From NCBI RefSeq assembly GCF_963676685.1, contig NC_092344.1:42662589-42726588 (forward strand): DNA of 64,000 nucleotides, in the 5' to 3' direction. How positions within the stretch are numbered: the stretch's first letter is position 1; each line of letters begins with the position of its first letter. This document shows, piece by piece, positions 35,401-50,400 of this stretch. A program made the translations under genes and the position numbers. The stretch is from Mytilus edulis (taxonomy: Eukaryota; Mollusca; Bivalvia; Mytilida; Mytilidae). The notes under the pieces are model-generated. The model did not search any database, was not told the DNA's origin, and worked only from the letters and a program-made list of their open reading frames with translations.

Positions 35401-38400
35401 TTATGTTTGCGAGTGAAAAGCTAGCCTTTTCGTAGCTGCGTACATTGATACCGAGGTCTTGGGCCATTCCGATATGTCTACGGTGTTTTTAAGAAGCTGT
35501 AGATCTCAAATATCGTAGCATGACTGCAATACATCATACTCACAAGATAACTTAACTTTCCATTTACTTCTTTTGTAACAATTCATTAAGAATTTTTGGA
35601 ATTTATTTTTTTGAGTCGGCATATTGCCATTTTCTCGTAATAACAAATCGGTATTGACCATTCGGTAATGATCGGTATAAAATGTGTTTATTATAGTTTT
35701 GACAAGTAAATAAAATTAACTGTGTGAAACTTCTAATTTCTATTTAGCTAATCGTTTTGATATAATATAATAATGATAGCGTCTTTTTAATTAACGGTCA
35801 TACCATATGAAGAGTTTAGAAGTATTAAAGGTAAACTGTAACAGAGTGTTAATTACCCCGACCATACGCGTACGGTTGGACCATACGTGGACCATACGCG
35901 TATGGTCCAAATACTCATATGGTCCGGAACATAACCAATCTTGCATAGTCCTGTATGATTTTATTTTGTTTTCTCTGACACCTGCTTTAGACTTGTTTTT
36001 TAAGAATCTATAAGTTTCTTTTGGAACTTTTGTTTTATTCAAATTCAAATTCAAATATTAATTGCTTATTGAATTCCTTCATTGTGTTAGCAATAAATAG
36101 TTACGATTTTTGAGCTTTTATCCGTCTCAAAACAAATCATAGTTCAGATAATAGCATGTAAAACTGTCTCACCAATACAAGGAGGAAAGATGAGTTTCAA
36201 AATTCAAGAAAAACATGTCAAATCAGTTCCCTTATGGAGATGGTTTGTTGTCAGTTTGAAGGAAAAATGAAAATAGGAGGTTGATAAAATCACCCGAGAC
36301 ATTTCATATAAAAATAAGATGACGTGATATGATTGCCAATGAGACACACTATCTACCAAAGATAACCTGTTTTGAGGGAATCCGTGGCGAACATGTTATT
36401 AGGGCGATCGGGCCCGATACATTTTTGAGGCAACACGTACACCCTTATCAATTATTCATTTTGCTACTCTTCCTCACATACATGAAGCATATCATGACAT
36501 TTCATAACTTGAATAATTCAATCCCTCTCCGTGTCCATTTTTCGTTCATGCGTTAATGTAGTAGCCATCGTAGATCAGCAGAATATAACGACTGAATTAT
36601 TCGTGTAAGACATTAAATTTTCATTTTTAATACAATACAAAGTGACTGTGTTATCGCTATTTTGTGCATTTTTCGTTTGATCTTTTTTTGTGATAATTTT
36701 CATATCATTCTACTCGCTTGAGATGGAAAAATTATTGCTAGAAACTAAGCAGGCACGTGGCGTTGCTAACGAAGTTGACATGAAATTGACAACGTCGTCA
36801 TAGGTAAAATAGCGATAAACAGATTATCATTGGTCATCTCAACTCGATTGCCTTTCTCGCTTTCGCCGTCCCGGCTCAAGCGAGAACATCAATCTCGTTG
36901 AGATGATCAACGATAATCTATAAATACACAAATGATATCGTGCATGGGATTTAACTGTAAACCTTGTTTCCCCATTACACTGACACTAACAAGCACTGAC
37001 AGAAACCCTAAAACATTTGTTATAACATAAGTCCAATGCAAGATATATAAAACAGACTAGCTAATAACATCGCTTAAAATTTATTTGCCAATTATGATAA
37101 AGCTATTTAATATATTAAATCTTGATTTAACTTCAAATAATTTTATACAGAGATTGAGCAGTTCAAAGATTTATCAGAAATACAGGAAACCAGACAAAGA
37201 ATTATGGACATAAAACGTAATGGGCGAGAATTCTTTCTTCAGGTAAGATAAAAAGATACCCAGGTCTTTGTAGATTTGAATCGCTTTGCCATCATTATTA
37301 AAAATATTATGTTTAGAAAAGTTTATGCAGTGAAAGATTTTGAAGACATCAAATGAAATGACACTTTAATATTAATTTGTAATCGAATGGCATGGATATT
37401 TCTTTTTTTATCATTATTATTAATAGATCTCTTCAAAATAAGTGCACATTGAAAGCATTTTTTTCACATTGAGATACAAATTTTCGATTGCTTCCAGAAT
37501 TCAAATAACAATCGTCATAAATTGGCATTGCGATCACCAAGAAGGTTCGAAAACAACACCGAGAGGTTCGAAAACAACATCGAGAGGTTCGAAAACAACA
37601 CCGAGGGGTTTGATAACAACACCGAGAGGTTCGAAAACAGCACCGAGACTGAGACTGATGGTGATAGATTATTCAAAGCAACAGCAATACTCAAAGAATT
37701 GCTTCCTAAATACTTCAGTCGTCAGTATGGCAATATGAAAGACAAAGAAACACAAACAGAAAACAACACAGAGAAAACAGTTGATATGAACAAACTGAAA
37801 ACTTTAATGGAGTTTGCAGTTGAAAAGATTCCAGGTATGTTTTAAAGTGATGAAAAATAAATTGTGGCCATGCTTAAATGCAAATAGCAGTGTTGTTTCT
37901 TATTATAAGGCATTTCCACTCTTCATACGGAAATAACTTAAGTTGTTTTTAACCACGAAATTTTGTGTATATGAGCATAAAACACAAATGATTTTAAGTT
38001 ACACGAAAACTAAGATGATGAGAAGAGACATAAAAACATGGTAAAAATATGGCTAATATTTCATATATCGTCCATGGGTAAATATATTCAGAAATATTAT
38101 AAACATATATGTTGTGTTTTTTATGTGTATTTTATTGCGTTGCTTGCTTTTCAGATAGTTCGATCAGCAATGTAAAGGTTTTCCTTGACTGCTGCATGGG
38201 CCAACTTGATAACAAAAATGATGAGGTAAGCACATTTTTCTAATCCTATAAATAGCAGTAAAAATGCTCATTTGTTAAGAATGATTGATAACATACATAT
38301 TTAAGATATTTAAAAAGCAAAAAAGAGATATTGGATGTACATGTTTCTGGAAAAATCATTTCTTGTACCCCTCACCCATTTTCTAAAAAATTTGGATAAA

Positions 38401-41400
38401 AAGACTGACTTGATTGGTAATAATATATTCCACTTACATCACATGTGTTGGAAATAATATCAGAACGAGATTTTAATGAAACGTCAGAAGAATACATTCT
38501 TAAGATCACCCAATACGGAAAATAATCACGATGATAATTGCTTGAGAAAATAAAGCATCAGTACCATTGATATTTACATAATTTTTACAATAATTTCAAT
38601 AACGCATTCTATTATATATTATTTTTTTTTCATTTTCAGGCTATGTCATTTTATTGTAATAGATATACACATGACAATAATGATTTGACTGATGGTAGTA
38701 AAAATGAACTATTCAGAAATAACACAGACATCGACGAAATCTGGAATAGTCATAGGAATTCTAAATATATGATCGATGATGATCATTTTGAGACCCGGAT
38801 GCAATCAATTATCACCACAACAATTGACGCTTGCAATAAGCGCGCCAGGAGCCTAGGATGTAAACCCAGTAAAGATAAAATTATAGTTGATTACTTGAAC
38901 ACCAGAAATCGTATTGTCGGTGAAAAAATGTACTATAATCAAAATAAAGTATCTGCTGATGTTGCAGATTCCGTTGACATTTCAAATCAAAAGTATACAT
39001 TTGATCAAGAAATGCCCCGGGAAAGACATGGTATCTCATTAGAAACAACATACAAGAACAATGAGGAAATGTTTTTAAATGTCATGGGTTCCAGTAGAAC
39101 AGTAATTCCCCCGACAACGTTTGAATATTATTCTTCTGAAGACGATCTACGGGCAGCAAATGTTTCCCAATCAACAACAACATTAATGTCATCTACATAC
39201 GGAGATAAATCATCAGACAGGGAGATATTTATTGAAAAGGCACAAACAAACAAACCGTTTATGATAATGAAACAAAATCACCAAAGTGACGAAGAACACA
39301 TTGACATTAAACCTAATGAATCAAAGTCACATCCGTCTACATTTTCATACTATCTACCAGAGAGTGCGGTGCCATTTAACTGGGCAAGAAACGGTCCTGA
39401 TCCATGCGATGACGTTGTTGATGGCGAATACTATAGAGAAGAGTTAGTTGTGCCAAAACTGGATCTTATGTTCACAAGGTTGGAGGATGTGCCGATATCG
39501 TTTCATGATACTGATAGTTCGTTCTGGTCAGAAAGCCAATCTTCTGGCAGAAGCTTTCAGATGTATTTACGAAGTAAAAGTGAAGATACAGACATAACTG
39601 GAAAAACCGAAGAAGAATCATCATTTAATCTTTCTACTAGACCAAACGTAACCAGTAATCTTTTAGTTGATCCTGATTTTGATATAGATGAATCTTTTGA
39701 AAAGATACCAGAATGTGCAGTGAAACCCACCAAAAGCCTAATTGAAAGAATTGGTAATGATTCGAACACAGGTAAACATACTTTTACTTTTCTTTCGGTG
39801 TTAATTATCCGTCTTTGCATATAAGTCTTTCTATTGTAGGGTTAGTTCAATTTGTTCACTACACTGCCTTCAATCAAAACTATTGATTAGAATGTGACAT
39901 TTAGATATTAAATTAAATTCTTTTTATATTTTGTGGGTTATGAAATGTCCATTATTGATAGCTTCGTCGGGAATATAACTATCTTCTAGATATACTTTAC
40001 TCGTGACTAAACATCTACTTTTATTCAAAATCATTCATTTGTAAGTATGAGCAACCTCTTTTCTATTAGGTTCATTACAGAATGGGCGAGTAAGGCCAAT
40101 TGACTGCAACACCATAATTGGCTTCGTTTTCGTCTATCCCCAAATTAAGAGAAATGCATATTCTGCAGGATTAAAAAAATAGCATATCTTTTACTAACCC
40201 TTAGTATACATTAATTTGTACGTAGTAAGTGGAAAATCAAAAGTTATCGTTCGTGTATCAACTGGCATATTTGAATGAAACAACTCATACATTTGTAATA
40301 GATCTTTCCTAATGCTTGATCTTTCTTAATACACTTGACAAGAAGCAGGGACGGATCCAGCCATTTTGAAAAGGGGGGTGGGGGGGTCCTAACCAAGGAC
40401 AAAGGGGGGTTTCCAACTACATGTCCCCATCCAAATGCCTCAATCGTAAAAAAAAAGGGGGATTCCAACCCCCAGAACCCCCCCCCCCCCTGGATCCGCA
40501 TCTGCAAGAAGTCAGTTTTCCATTCTATTTAATTTTAGTCAAATCATACAATTGTAACAGAATTTGTACACGATCAAACTACTTTCATAGTTATAAAAAG
40601 GGAACTAAAAACTACCACACTGCGTATTATCCGTAACTTTTCTCTGTCTCAAAATAACGAAAAACATTTAAAATATGACATTATTATTATATAACTTTTA
40701 AGACAAGACATTCTCGACCCTTCAAGGTGTGTACTTGTACGTCATAGTGAAAGAACAGAATTAAACCATATTACAAGTAAATTTATTGTTAATAATTATA
40801 CATTGAAAAAGTGCATAATATTGCATATGAAATATTTTTATTTATTTACATGTGTATGAAGGCAAAACAATATTTTTTTATAACTAAGTTGTATTCGCTA
40901 ACGATGATCGATATTTATAATGTATCTAAGTGTACTGTTAAAAAAACCATTTTGTTAAGGTAAATAGTAAAATGTCGTATTAGTGAAAAAAACATTTCTT
41001 TTTTACTATAACAGAACTGAGAGAAAAAAGAAAAAGAATTTTAGAGAGTGCAAATACACGAATTTTACACGAAGAGAAAGAACTAGTTTCTGTCGATGTC
41101 AGTTCTAAAACTTTTAATCAAGAAGAAAATGATTTCAAAACATTCGATCTTGAATTATTATCTCCTAATACTAAGACTGATATGAAAAGACGAATTTTGA
41201 AGTCGGCAAAATGGGTTCTTGCTGTTGTCACATACATGGAGACGAAAAAAGATTTAGACGATTGTAAAAATCTTTTCCAGATTGAAAATTTGAACAATGA
41301 CGTAGTCACAAGAGACATAAATAACTATGAAAATCTATCATCAACAAAATCACATCCAAGTAATGATCAATTTGGCAGTCGAAGTTTATATGAATCAGAC

Positions 41401-44400
41401 AAATCAAGCAACTCCAGTCAGTCCAGAGGAAGAGGATGCTCGTTTGAAAAGTTTAATAAACCAACTGAAACAGTTTTCATTAGCAGTCCTAGCAGTTTAG
41501 TTCATGTATCTGTTTCAGGGAGTGCTTTGCAAAATGAAGCAGACAATTTGGCTCATAATGGTCAAATAAGGACAAAACTAGAGGAATCGACAGATGACAA
41601 TGAACTTACAATGCAGTCGATTAAGCCCCAGGGACGAAATAGTCTCGACAAACACATCAACGAGGATATAATAGATAACCAACCACATAAATCCTTTTCT
41701 AGTGAATCGCTGAGCTCTGATATTATTCCAAATATCATAAGTAGTGTAGTTGAAACTATACAAAGAGACCACGCTAATCGTATGTCCGATCTAACCGACG
41801 ACTTGTCAAACGAAAGCTGCTCTTGGAATATTCCAACGATCCCACCGGAATCCCCACACAACGGTTTGAACACGTTGTGTGACACTTCTACAATTAAACC
41901 AGAATTCCGTGCAGACGATCACATGGTAACGGACCCCATTACAACGGAAAAACTTAGTAATGTCAGGGATACATCCATTAACAATGAGGACACGTTGGTA
42001 CAAAAGACACAACATGAACCACAGAAATCTTTAACACGTAATGAAAGTAAGAAACAAAATGTTGTAAATCACAATTATGAGATCGAAACACCCCTCTACG
42101 GTGATCATAAAGAATTTCCGGTCCATTTAAAAAATGATCTTTTGCAAAATAACCCCTACGCTCAACAAAACTGTTACATTGTTGAAGTCAAATCGGTACC
42201 TGAATGTCTACGTACACCATTATCAACATCGGACTGGCCGTCCGTAATCCAAGGCATTGACAGAATTGAAATTAGAACCATATCTGAATGTCCATCAACG
42301 CCTTCTAGCAGATCAGACTGGGCATCTACAAAATCAGACTTCAGCGAAGAGGTATGTCAAACCGGTCTTTTCGAATGTTCAGAAAAGAAAAATAGGACAT
42401 ACGATGGTGTTTCAGTGTGCAAGGAAGAAGATGGCATAAATAACAACAGAAGAAATCAGAATGTTGATGCTTTCATTGCTACCAAGAAAATCGAAGATAT
42501 TTCAAATCCTCTGAACAAGCTCGATAGTGATGATCTACTCCTAAAAAGCATAGAGACAACGGATGAACCCAGTTACGTGTCTGGTAGCAAGACGAAAAAC
42601 ATTGCAGGTATAATAGTTATAATAGCATTTCTGTTCTGCTTTCATGACAAATGAGTAGGTCCAGTAAGACCCCTTTCTGGTCCCAAAATATAGCAGTTTT
42701 ACAAAATAGGTCAAATGTAAACTCTTAGCTATTTATTAGAAAGTAAAATACTTCTGCTACATAAATATGGACAGTTGTTGACAATACAATGCACACATAT
42801 CGGGTACTAGCATCATTAAGTCATGCTAAATTACTGAAATTTAAGCATTTGAGTTAAATATTAGACGGTTTTCGTCTCAAATGGAAGTGGCCGCATTTGT
42901 GCTCATTCTTAATATTTAAATGCAATTTGTATTTGATGATAATACATAACATATATAAAGGTTGAGCGTGAAGACGAATGCGACCACTTTCATTTATAAC
43001 AAAAAACATCTGAAAAGTGACATATTATGGCATATTTTAAATATTTTTCATATTTAAGCTTGAAGTTAATGACTTATTCGGTTAAATTTTTCACAATAAC
43101 AAATTGAATCGACTGAAGTAGATAGACACTTAAATGTTTAAAAACTGTCTACAATCTTTCGTCAGATAAACTTGAAATTTGAGGCAAAAAATAGGCCTTA
43201 CCGGACCTACTCCTTTTCATAACAAATATAATTGATACTGACGTAGATGTTCAGTTGAAGTAAAATATCAAAAAGTATAACAAACTATCTATATATCCCA
43301 ATACTTACTGTTTATGGAATTTATTAAGGGACCATGAACCTTTTACAGGCTGTGTTGTAGTTTGTCGTCTGCTCATTTTTCTTCTTGTCTTCTTAATTTT
43401 GATCTTCGTGTTTCCAGTCCCAATAGAACCTTTGATACTGTATTCCCATTTGTATCTTAATTTTTTACTCTATTATTTTGTTTTTAAATATGCAACGTTT
43501 TACTGGTTTTTCCTTTGGTGAATAGAAAAATAACTTCAAAAGTCAAAAACATCGGAGAACCGAATACAATAACAGAGAATATAGTAATCAAAGATACCAG
43601 ACTTATGATTTAATACGTCAGACGCGCGTTTCGTCTACATAAGACTCGTCAGTGTCGCTCAGATCAAAAGAGTTAGAAAGCCAAACACGAACAAAGTTGA
43701 AGAGCATTGAGGACCCAAAATTCCAAAAAGTTGTGCCAAATACGGTTACGGTAATTTACGCCTTGGATAAGAACATCTTTAGTATTTCGAATAATTCATA
43801 CTTTTGCAAACAGGAAATTTACAAAAATGACCATAACCTATAATTGATATTCATGTCAACACGAAATTGACGAATACTAGACTACCCTCGGGGACGAAAC
43901 GACCACCAGTAGTGGCATTGACCCAAGGGCGTAAATAGTTATCAAAGGTACCAGAGAAGACGGCATTAGTTGAAATTTTTCAGTCAAGCGTTTTCACATC
44001 ATATTAATATGCAAACGACACAACAGTTTATAATGCCTTTTATAAATTGATTGTTGCTGTCCTTTTTTCAAATATTAAATACGCCATGCATATTCAGGAC
44101 GAGAACAAATTAAAAATTCATATAAAATATATCGATTCTGCAATGTTAGTCGATCAGGATGATGGTTGGGTCATTTAGACTGAAACTGGAAATTCAGGCT
44201 GTATCAATTTACGCTTTTATAAAACAAAGCTACCATTGACTTTTTTTCAGAACATCAAAGTACTGAACATAAAAACTATTTCAAAATTGGTCAGTGTGAC
44301 AAGGAACATTATGCTGATACTTATGAAATCAACAACTTTGAAGATACATCGAAGAAAAGTGACCAGTCGTCTACATTCAGTGTTTTTTCCAACAAACCCG

Positions 44401-47400
44401 ATATAAAACATGATGTGACAGGAAACATGAATATTTGTTCATTGAATAGTAGTCATTCAGGTGACACAGCACCTGTTGATCTTGTTGTTTCAGCTGCAAA
44501 CAGTGAAACAAAAATTAAAGATAGGCATATAGACAAAGAAGTTTTTACTGTTGATGAGATTCTTAAGACCAAAAGTTATTTGACGTGCTTAAACAAAGAA
44601 CATGAAACACACCTTGACATTGATTTAGTCGAAAATATTGGACCAGCGGGCAGTAAAATTAAAGAAAATACAGTTAATTTTGATGAATCATCTGCCAAGA
44701 GCAATGGTTCCTGCGACAGCGACGGATCAGAACGTCAAAACTTACTGAATAATGATGATGCATCTGTAACAAGTTGTTGTTCTTGGGATAGCAATTCAGC
44801 AATTGACAAACCCGATATAAAACATGATGTGGCAGGCAACATGAATATTTGTTCATTAAATAGTAGTCCTTCAGGTGACACAGCACCTGTTGATCTTGTT
44901 GTTTCAGCTGCAAACAGTGAAACAAAAATGAAAAATAGGCATATAGACAATGAAGTTTTTACTGTTGATGAGATTCTTAGGACCAAAAGTTATTTGTCGT
45001 GCTTAAACAAAGAACATGAAACACAACTTGACATTGATTTAGTCAAAAATGTTGGACCAGCGGGCAGTAAAATTAAAGAAAATAAAGTTAATTTTGATGA
45101 AGCATCTATCAAGAGCAATGGTTCCTGGGACAGCGACGGATCAGAACGTCAAAACTTACTGAATAATGATGATGCATCTGTAACAAGTTGTTGTTCTTGG
45201 GATAGCAATTCAGAAATTGACAAAGACGATTCTATAAATATGACAGCTAGTTTGCTTGAATCAGACAGTACAAAAATGCATGGAAATAGACAACTGGAGA
45301 CATTACAAGGTATGTATGAAAACTCTTCAGTCTAACTTAGTGGTTTACGATGTCCTGAAAGTTCATTTTATTGTTTTAAAATTTGATCATTTTTTAAAAC
45401 TGCTCCTAACATAAATATCATTGATTTAACACCAGGTTACAACACGTTTTTTGTTTTTACTGTTGTGAACGTTAAATATCGCGGCAGTACCTTTTTATAA
45501 ACGTAACGTCGTTCCCGGCATATTTGACAGTTGCCGATTTACGTTACGAAATTCCGCCAACATGTGGCGTTCGAATAACATCTTTGTTTTCTAGCTTGTT
45601 ATGAATCCTACATTTCTTTAGTTACTTATATTTACATGCTTTATATTGTTGAATCGGTGTCGAGACTTATGACATCGTGCTTGCTTTCTTTATAATTCAT
45701 ATTTATTTATAGGCGAGTGATATGAGAGCCAAATTTACATTTTTAATGCACCTACCTAACACACGGCTAAATTATATATCACTAGAAAGCTAAGAATGTG
45801 TACTTTCTAAATATCCCGGTCGTCAAAAGAAATTATGGTGCATTTTTTTTTAAATCGAGGTCAAAGGTCATGGGTGCAATTTCAATTCACGGATACTTCC
45901 AGTTGTAAAATCGAGTCAAAACAAATGCAAACACGAAACAATTTTATAGGAATGCTGTATTACTGTTGGGAAAATATATTTCTATCATAATATTAATTAA
46001 TTTTGGTTGATTTTAACGGTAACGCATGTTACATAACGTTTTCTCTCGGAGTCTTTGAAAATCAACATTTAAGTCACACAAATGTATCTGTAGTCGCCCT
46101 TGCATTATTTAAATCATATAATACCTCCATATCATTTGATTGCACGTATTTACAAACATATATATCTGCAAATTTGATATAAATAATCCGAAACAAAATA
46201 TTTGAAGCAAGGGGAAAATATAACACATGACGTATTTTGAATTGTTTAGAAAAGTCCCATGATGAGCTGTTTATTAAAATTGAGGAAGCGTATGGTCTCC
46301 TGTTAGTTTGAAAGCCTGACAACCATAGAGCAGATTTTCTTTTATATATGTTGCAATATGTTGATATATAAAAAAGAAGATGTGGTATGATTGCCAATGA
46401 GACAACTATCCACAAAAGACCAAAATGACACAGACATTAACAACTCATTCATCACTAAATCAGATATGATAAGAGTACTAACAAACATAACTAAAATGAG
46501 TAAAGTGCTACTGGTATATTTATATCAACAAATTGACAATTTTAATATAAAACATCGCAAGGAAAATATGATCACTCATTGTACGTCAAAATGTGTTTGA
46601 TTTTACTTCAGTCGGCCTCCGTGTATCTTGAGATATATAATTAATCAAACAACACTTGACAAAGTAGTTTGTGCTCTTTTTAAATATTACACTAGTGATG
46701 ACGTTTGGCTACTTTGGCACTAAGTATTACGTTTTTTTATCTTGTTTCACCGCATCAAACGGAGGACTAGGCTATCCTAATATTGAACCTTTTATTTGGC
46801 TTTCTAATGTTAAAATCCCGTGATCGAAACGTCGGACCAATGGGATGTTGGACCATTTAGGTGTCGGAATATTGCGATATCGGAATATTATAGCTTCATT
46901 TTAACTTGTAATCTCATCATTCTTATCGGTCAACATATCCATACAAAGACAACTTCCTTGGCATGGGCATATATCAGTACAGCAGAGGTTTTGCTCAAAG
47001 TGGACACAAGATCTACTATATACAGATTGAATTAAAAATTTTGAATAGACATGAGGGATTTGTCAAAAAGACACCAACCCGCTAAAAAGCAGGCAACGGC
47101 CAAAAACCACCAATGGGTCGTCAATGCAGCAAGAAACTCCCAAACCCGGAGGCGTTCTTCAGCTGGCCCCTAAACAAAAATGTACTACTTTGAAACGATA
47201 ATGGACGTCATACTAAGCTTCGAAATATACTCAAGAAGTTAAAATAAAAAATCATACAAAACTAAGAAAGACACGATGCTCCTGGCTTGGGACAGGCGCA
47301 AAATTGCGGCGGTGTTAAACATGTTTTTGGAAATCTCAACCCTCTCCCTTTACCTATACCAATGCGTGAACAGATCAAATCTTGTAGAAAGTTGGATGAC

Positions 47401-50400
47401 ATCATATCGGACCGATGTTGCCTTTTAGCTAACCAAAGTCATACGGAGATCTTTTATTGTTTCTGTAGTTGGGTCGACATTGTCTTGGATAAAATTTTAA
47501 CCCCCAGAAGAAAAATAATGCCATGTAGAATGTATGCCCCATTGTCATTGTTTCTAATCTCCTGATCAGTCAAACTTGTTAATAGTTATCAAAGGTTTGC
47601 CATAAACACGGTGCATTGGTAGTGATAAACCTAAATGAAAAAGAGTAAAAAAAATATTTATAGATAATATACATTCTACTAAAGCCATACATCTAAGAAC
47701 TTTGTCAATAGGAATATCGTACGCTTTATTAACTGCCGCAGATGTGCCATCATCCAAAAGACAACACAGAAATGTTTTTAAAGCAGGTGGCATAATTTCA
47801 ATTGAATAATCCAGTGAAATGTTTTTAGATAATGGATATTCATCTGATTGGATTACAACTTTACCTTATATTTGCTTCCGTAAAGTAGCTGCACTAAGTG
47901 CTTGCAACCAGTTTCGCAGTCACTGCTCAGATCTTTAAATTTTACAGACCGAATATCACAGTCATTTTAAACGGGTAATTTTCTGTCATTACGGCATAAG
48001 ACAAAATTATAGAGCTACTGTATACAATATTGGATGTACCTTGGCCTTGTTGAAGCTGTATACATGTAACTATAAATTGACCATGTTTTTTTAGTTTTTG
48101 TTGAAGCTGATAATATGTTGTGTAGTTTTTTCGGCGGCGATCCTCGGGCAGAAATTAAGCCCGGTTAACTGATCAAGTATTTAAAGTTGTTAACCAGAAT
48201 ACTTCCTTGTGTACAGGCACGTCACCTTTAATCGTCGAAATGTTAGTAAAAGCTGTTTTATGTTAAGAACTAAATAGCTCTTTAATTTCTGATTTCAAAT
48301 TTTGTAGCAAATATTTAGCGATGCAAGCTCGATGGTATAAAGATTTAAAAGTAAAATTATCATGAGTTATTTTGTAAATCAGATCATTGTAGGAGATATA
48401 TGTAGTAACACTCAATACAGCTTGAGTTGCTCCTCAGAGGATACCTTATGAAGTTGTGTAACTTGCTTATAGGCTTTATACATTTGCAAAATATACAAAC
48501 AGACAAATCAGAATGAGTCCTCGTTGATATATGAGAAGATCTACTGGTCGGTAGAATTGGTACATGTAGTACAAAGTCTTTGTACAGACAAAACAGAAGT
48601 TGATAGGTTGTGCTTACTTTTGAAATATTTATAGCAACTCTTATGATATTTTGTATTTTCAAATGGGATGTTTTCATTTTTTTCATATTCATCGATCAGT
48701 CTTCTGTAAACCTCATCTTTTCGTTTTCCCACTGCGGCAATACAACTGTATCTTCATTTAAGTGTTAACTACATAGTTTCTATGTAGTAAATATATGACA
48801 GACTATGCATCTGTGTCAATAAATGGATAGTTTTTTTGCTTTTTAGCAAAGGAAGGGTTTCATTGTGAACTGGACTGTGAAAATTTGACACGACTCGGAA
48901 GATTTTCTACAATTTTCCAATACGATTCCTTATTTAGAAAGGGGTGAATTCTACAGAACTCAAAAACTATGTTTTACTTTGATTTGATCTTTATTTTGGA
49001 CGATTTTATATCTATTTAAGCTACACTGAAGTTAAAGATAGAAATAGAACCGTTTAAATATGATTTATCATACTCTAATAGCACTATTAAGTACACGGAA
49101 ATCGACTAATATATTCAGTAAAAAACGATAACGAAATAGATAAGGGATTCCGGAAATTATAGTGATTTTACCCAACATTTTAAAATAACAGAAATTCGTG
49201 ATTTTAAGAAATGTTGAGATAAAGTCTTGATCTTGAATGAAAAAACGATAACTGATGAGTAATTTGGTGTGATCTAAAACGGATAGATTGCAAAAACATT
49301 TAATAAAAATTTAATTGTAGATCCGAAAAGGTCGGGATTATGAAAATTTTCGTACAAAATGTCAAATATTTAGAAGGAATGCAAAAGCATGCGGACTTAC
49401 AGTTGTAAATATTGTTTTTTTCATTATTTTAAGAATCTAATTCACTTAATTATTCTGTCTAAAAGAAGAGATACGACTAATTTCCTTTGCTTGAAAAACA
49501 TGTCGTAATTATATAATTTTCAACTAATTTCTGAAATAAACGTCAATTTTACAAAAATTGCACCGTACGATTTTGTGACGACCGGGCAAAAATCAAAGTT
49601 TAATCATTATTCTTTCCTTTAAAAAAGAAATTAGCCGTGTGTTAGGTGGGTGCATTAAAGTCCTTAACTAGACGTCTTTTTCAAATATTACACTCGCCTA
49701 TTACGCACTGACAATTATTTACATGATAGACCTTGACCGGCAACGAACTATATTCGTACATCCAAGGATAAGGCGTGCTAAGAACTATAAAAACTGGAAT
49801 TTTCTTATAACGAAACGAATTTGAACCGAGCTTGAAAGAATCCAAGAGGTAATAACGCATACACGAAAAACACATTAAAATTATATTTCGAAATAATCGA
49901 ACAGTCCAATAGTAAAAAAATCATATTCGTTATCCCTTTCCCATACACACCAGAGAGATGAATGATCGATACTACGGTAACTATATGAGTAGTTGTTTTA
50001 ATGCATTTTATATCATATAGAAATAAGAAGATGTGGTATAAGTGCCATTGAGACAATATTCCACAAGAGACCAAATGACATAGAAATAAACATTTGAATG
50101 TTATGATAATAACTGGATCACTTGACATGGAATAAGTTCCTTTATAAAATCAGTTCCTAATGGAACAAATATAGACTATAATTTCCACTAAAAGAAATAT
50201 GTGTCCTTCGTGCAAAAACTGAAATAGAATATGTGTTCCAACAGGAAAGGATATTTTTTACTTGTAATTGTACAGGTCTATAACAAAAAACAAAACAACT
50301 CATGACTATATATGTATCCCATACCATTCAGAATTGTTTCCGTTATGGAAGACAGTGTGAGTTCCTTTAGATAGTCTTAAGCTTTATGTTGCTTTATTGA

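Larger units (their letters stand above)
45710..49700 (-). mobile_element. 4.0-kb DNA transposon with long TIRs and TTA flanks, intron 8 of the CARD-like gene
   Basis: Both ends start TAGGCGAGTG and share, in order, AATGCACC, ACCTAACACACGGCTAA, CCCGGTCGTCA and GGTGCAATTT over about 180 bp as imperfect inverted repeats. TTA flanks both ends (45707-45709 and 49701-49703). Two protein-like segments are encoded on the minus strand (47566-47793 and 48430-48732). Family A (46373-46460) and family B (47042-47350) repeats have inserted within it. It is decayed and probably immobile. The TTA target duplication suggests a Harbinger-like integrase, but the encoded protein is not one I can place in that superfamily. 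Confidence 0.75.

Noticed and set aside
33362..35931. CRISPR-like or satellite array from the repeated ACCATATGAG/ACGCGT motifs
   Set aside because: The motifs cluster only at the two ends in inverted orientation, as expected of a transposon with subterminal repeats, not of a spaced array.
40244..40532. Pro/Gly-rich frames on both strands
   Set aside because: They derive from the G/C runs of a MITE-like element.
41562..42015. Several frames on the minus strand
   Set aside because: They are shadows of exon 7 of the CARD-like gene.
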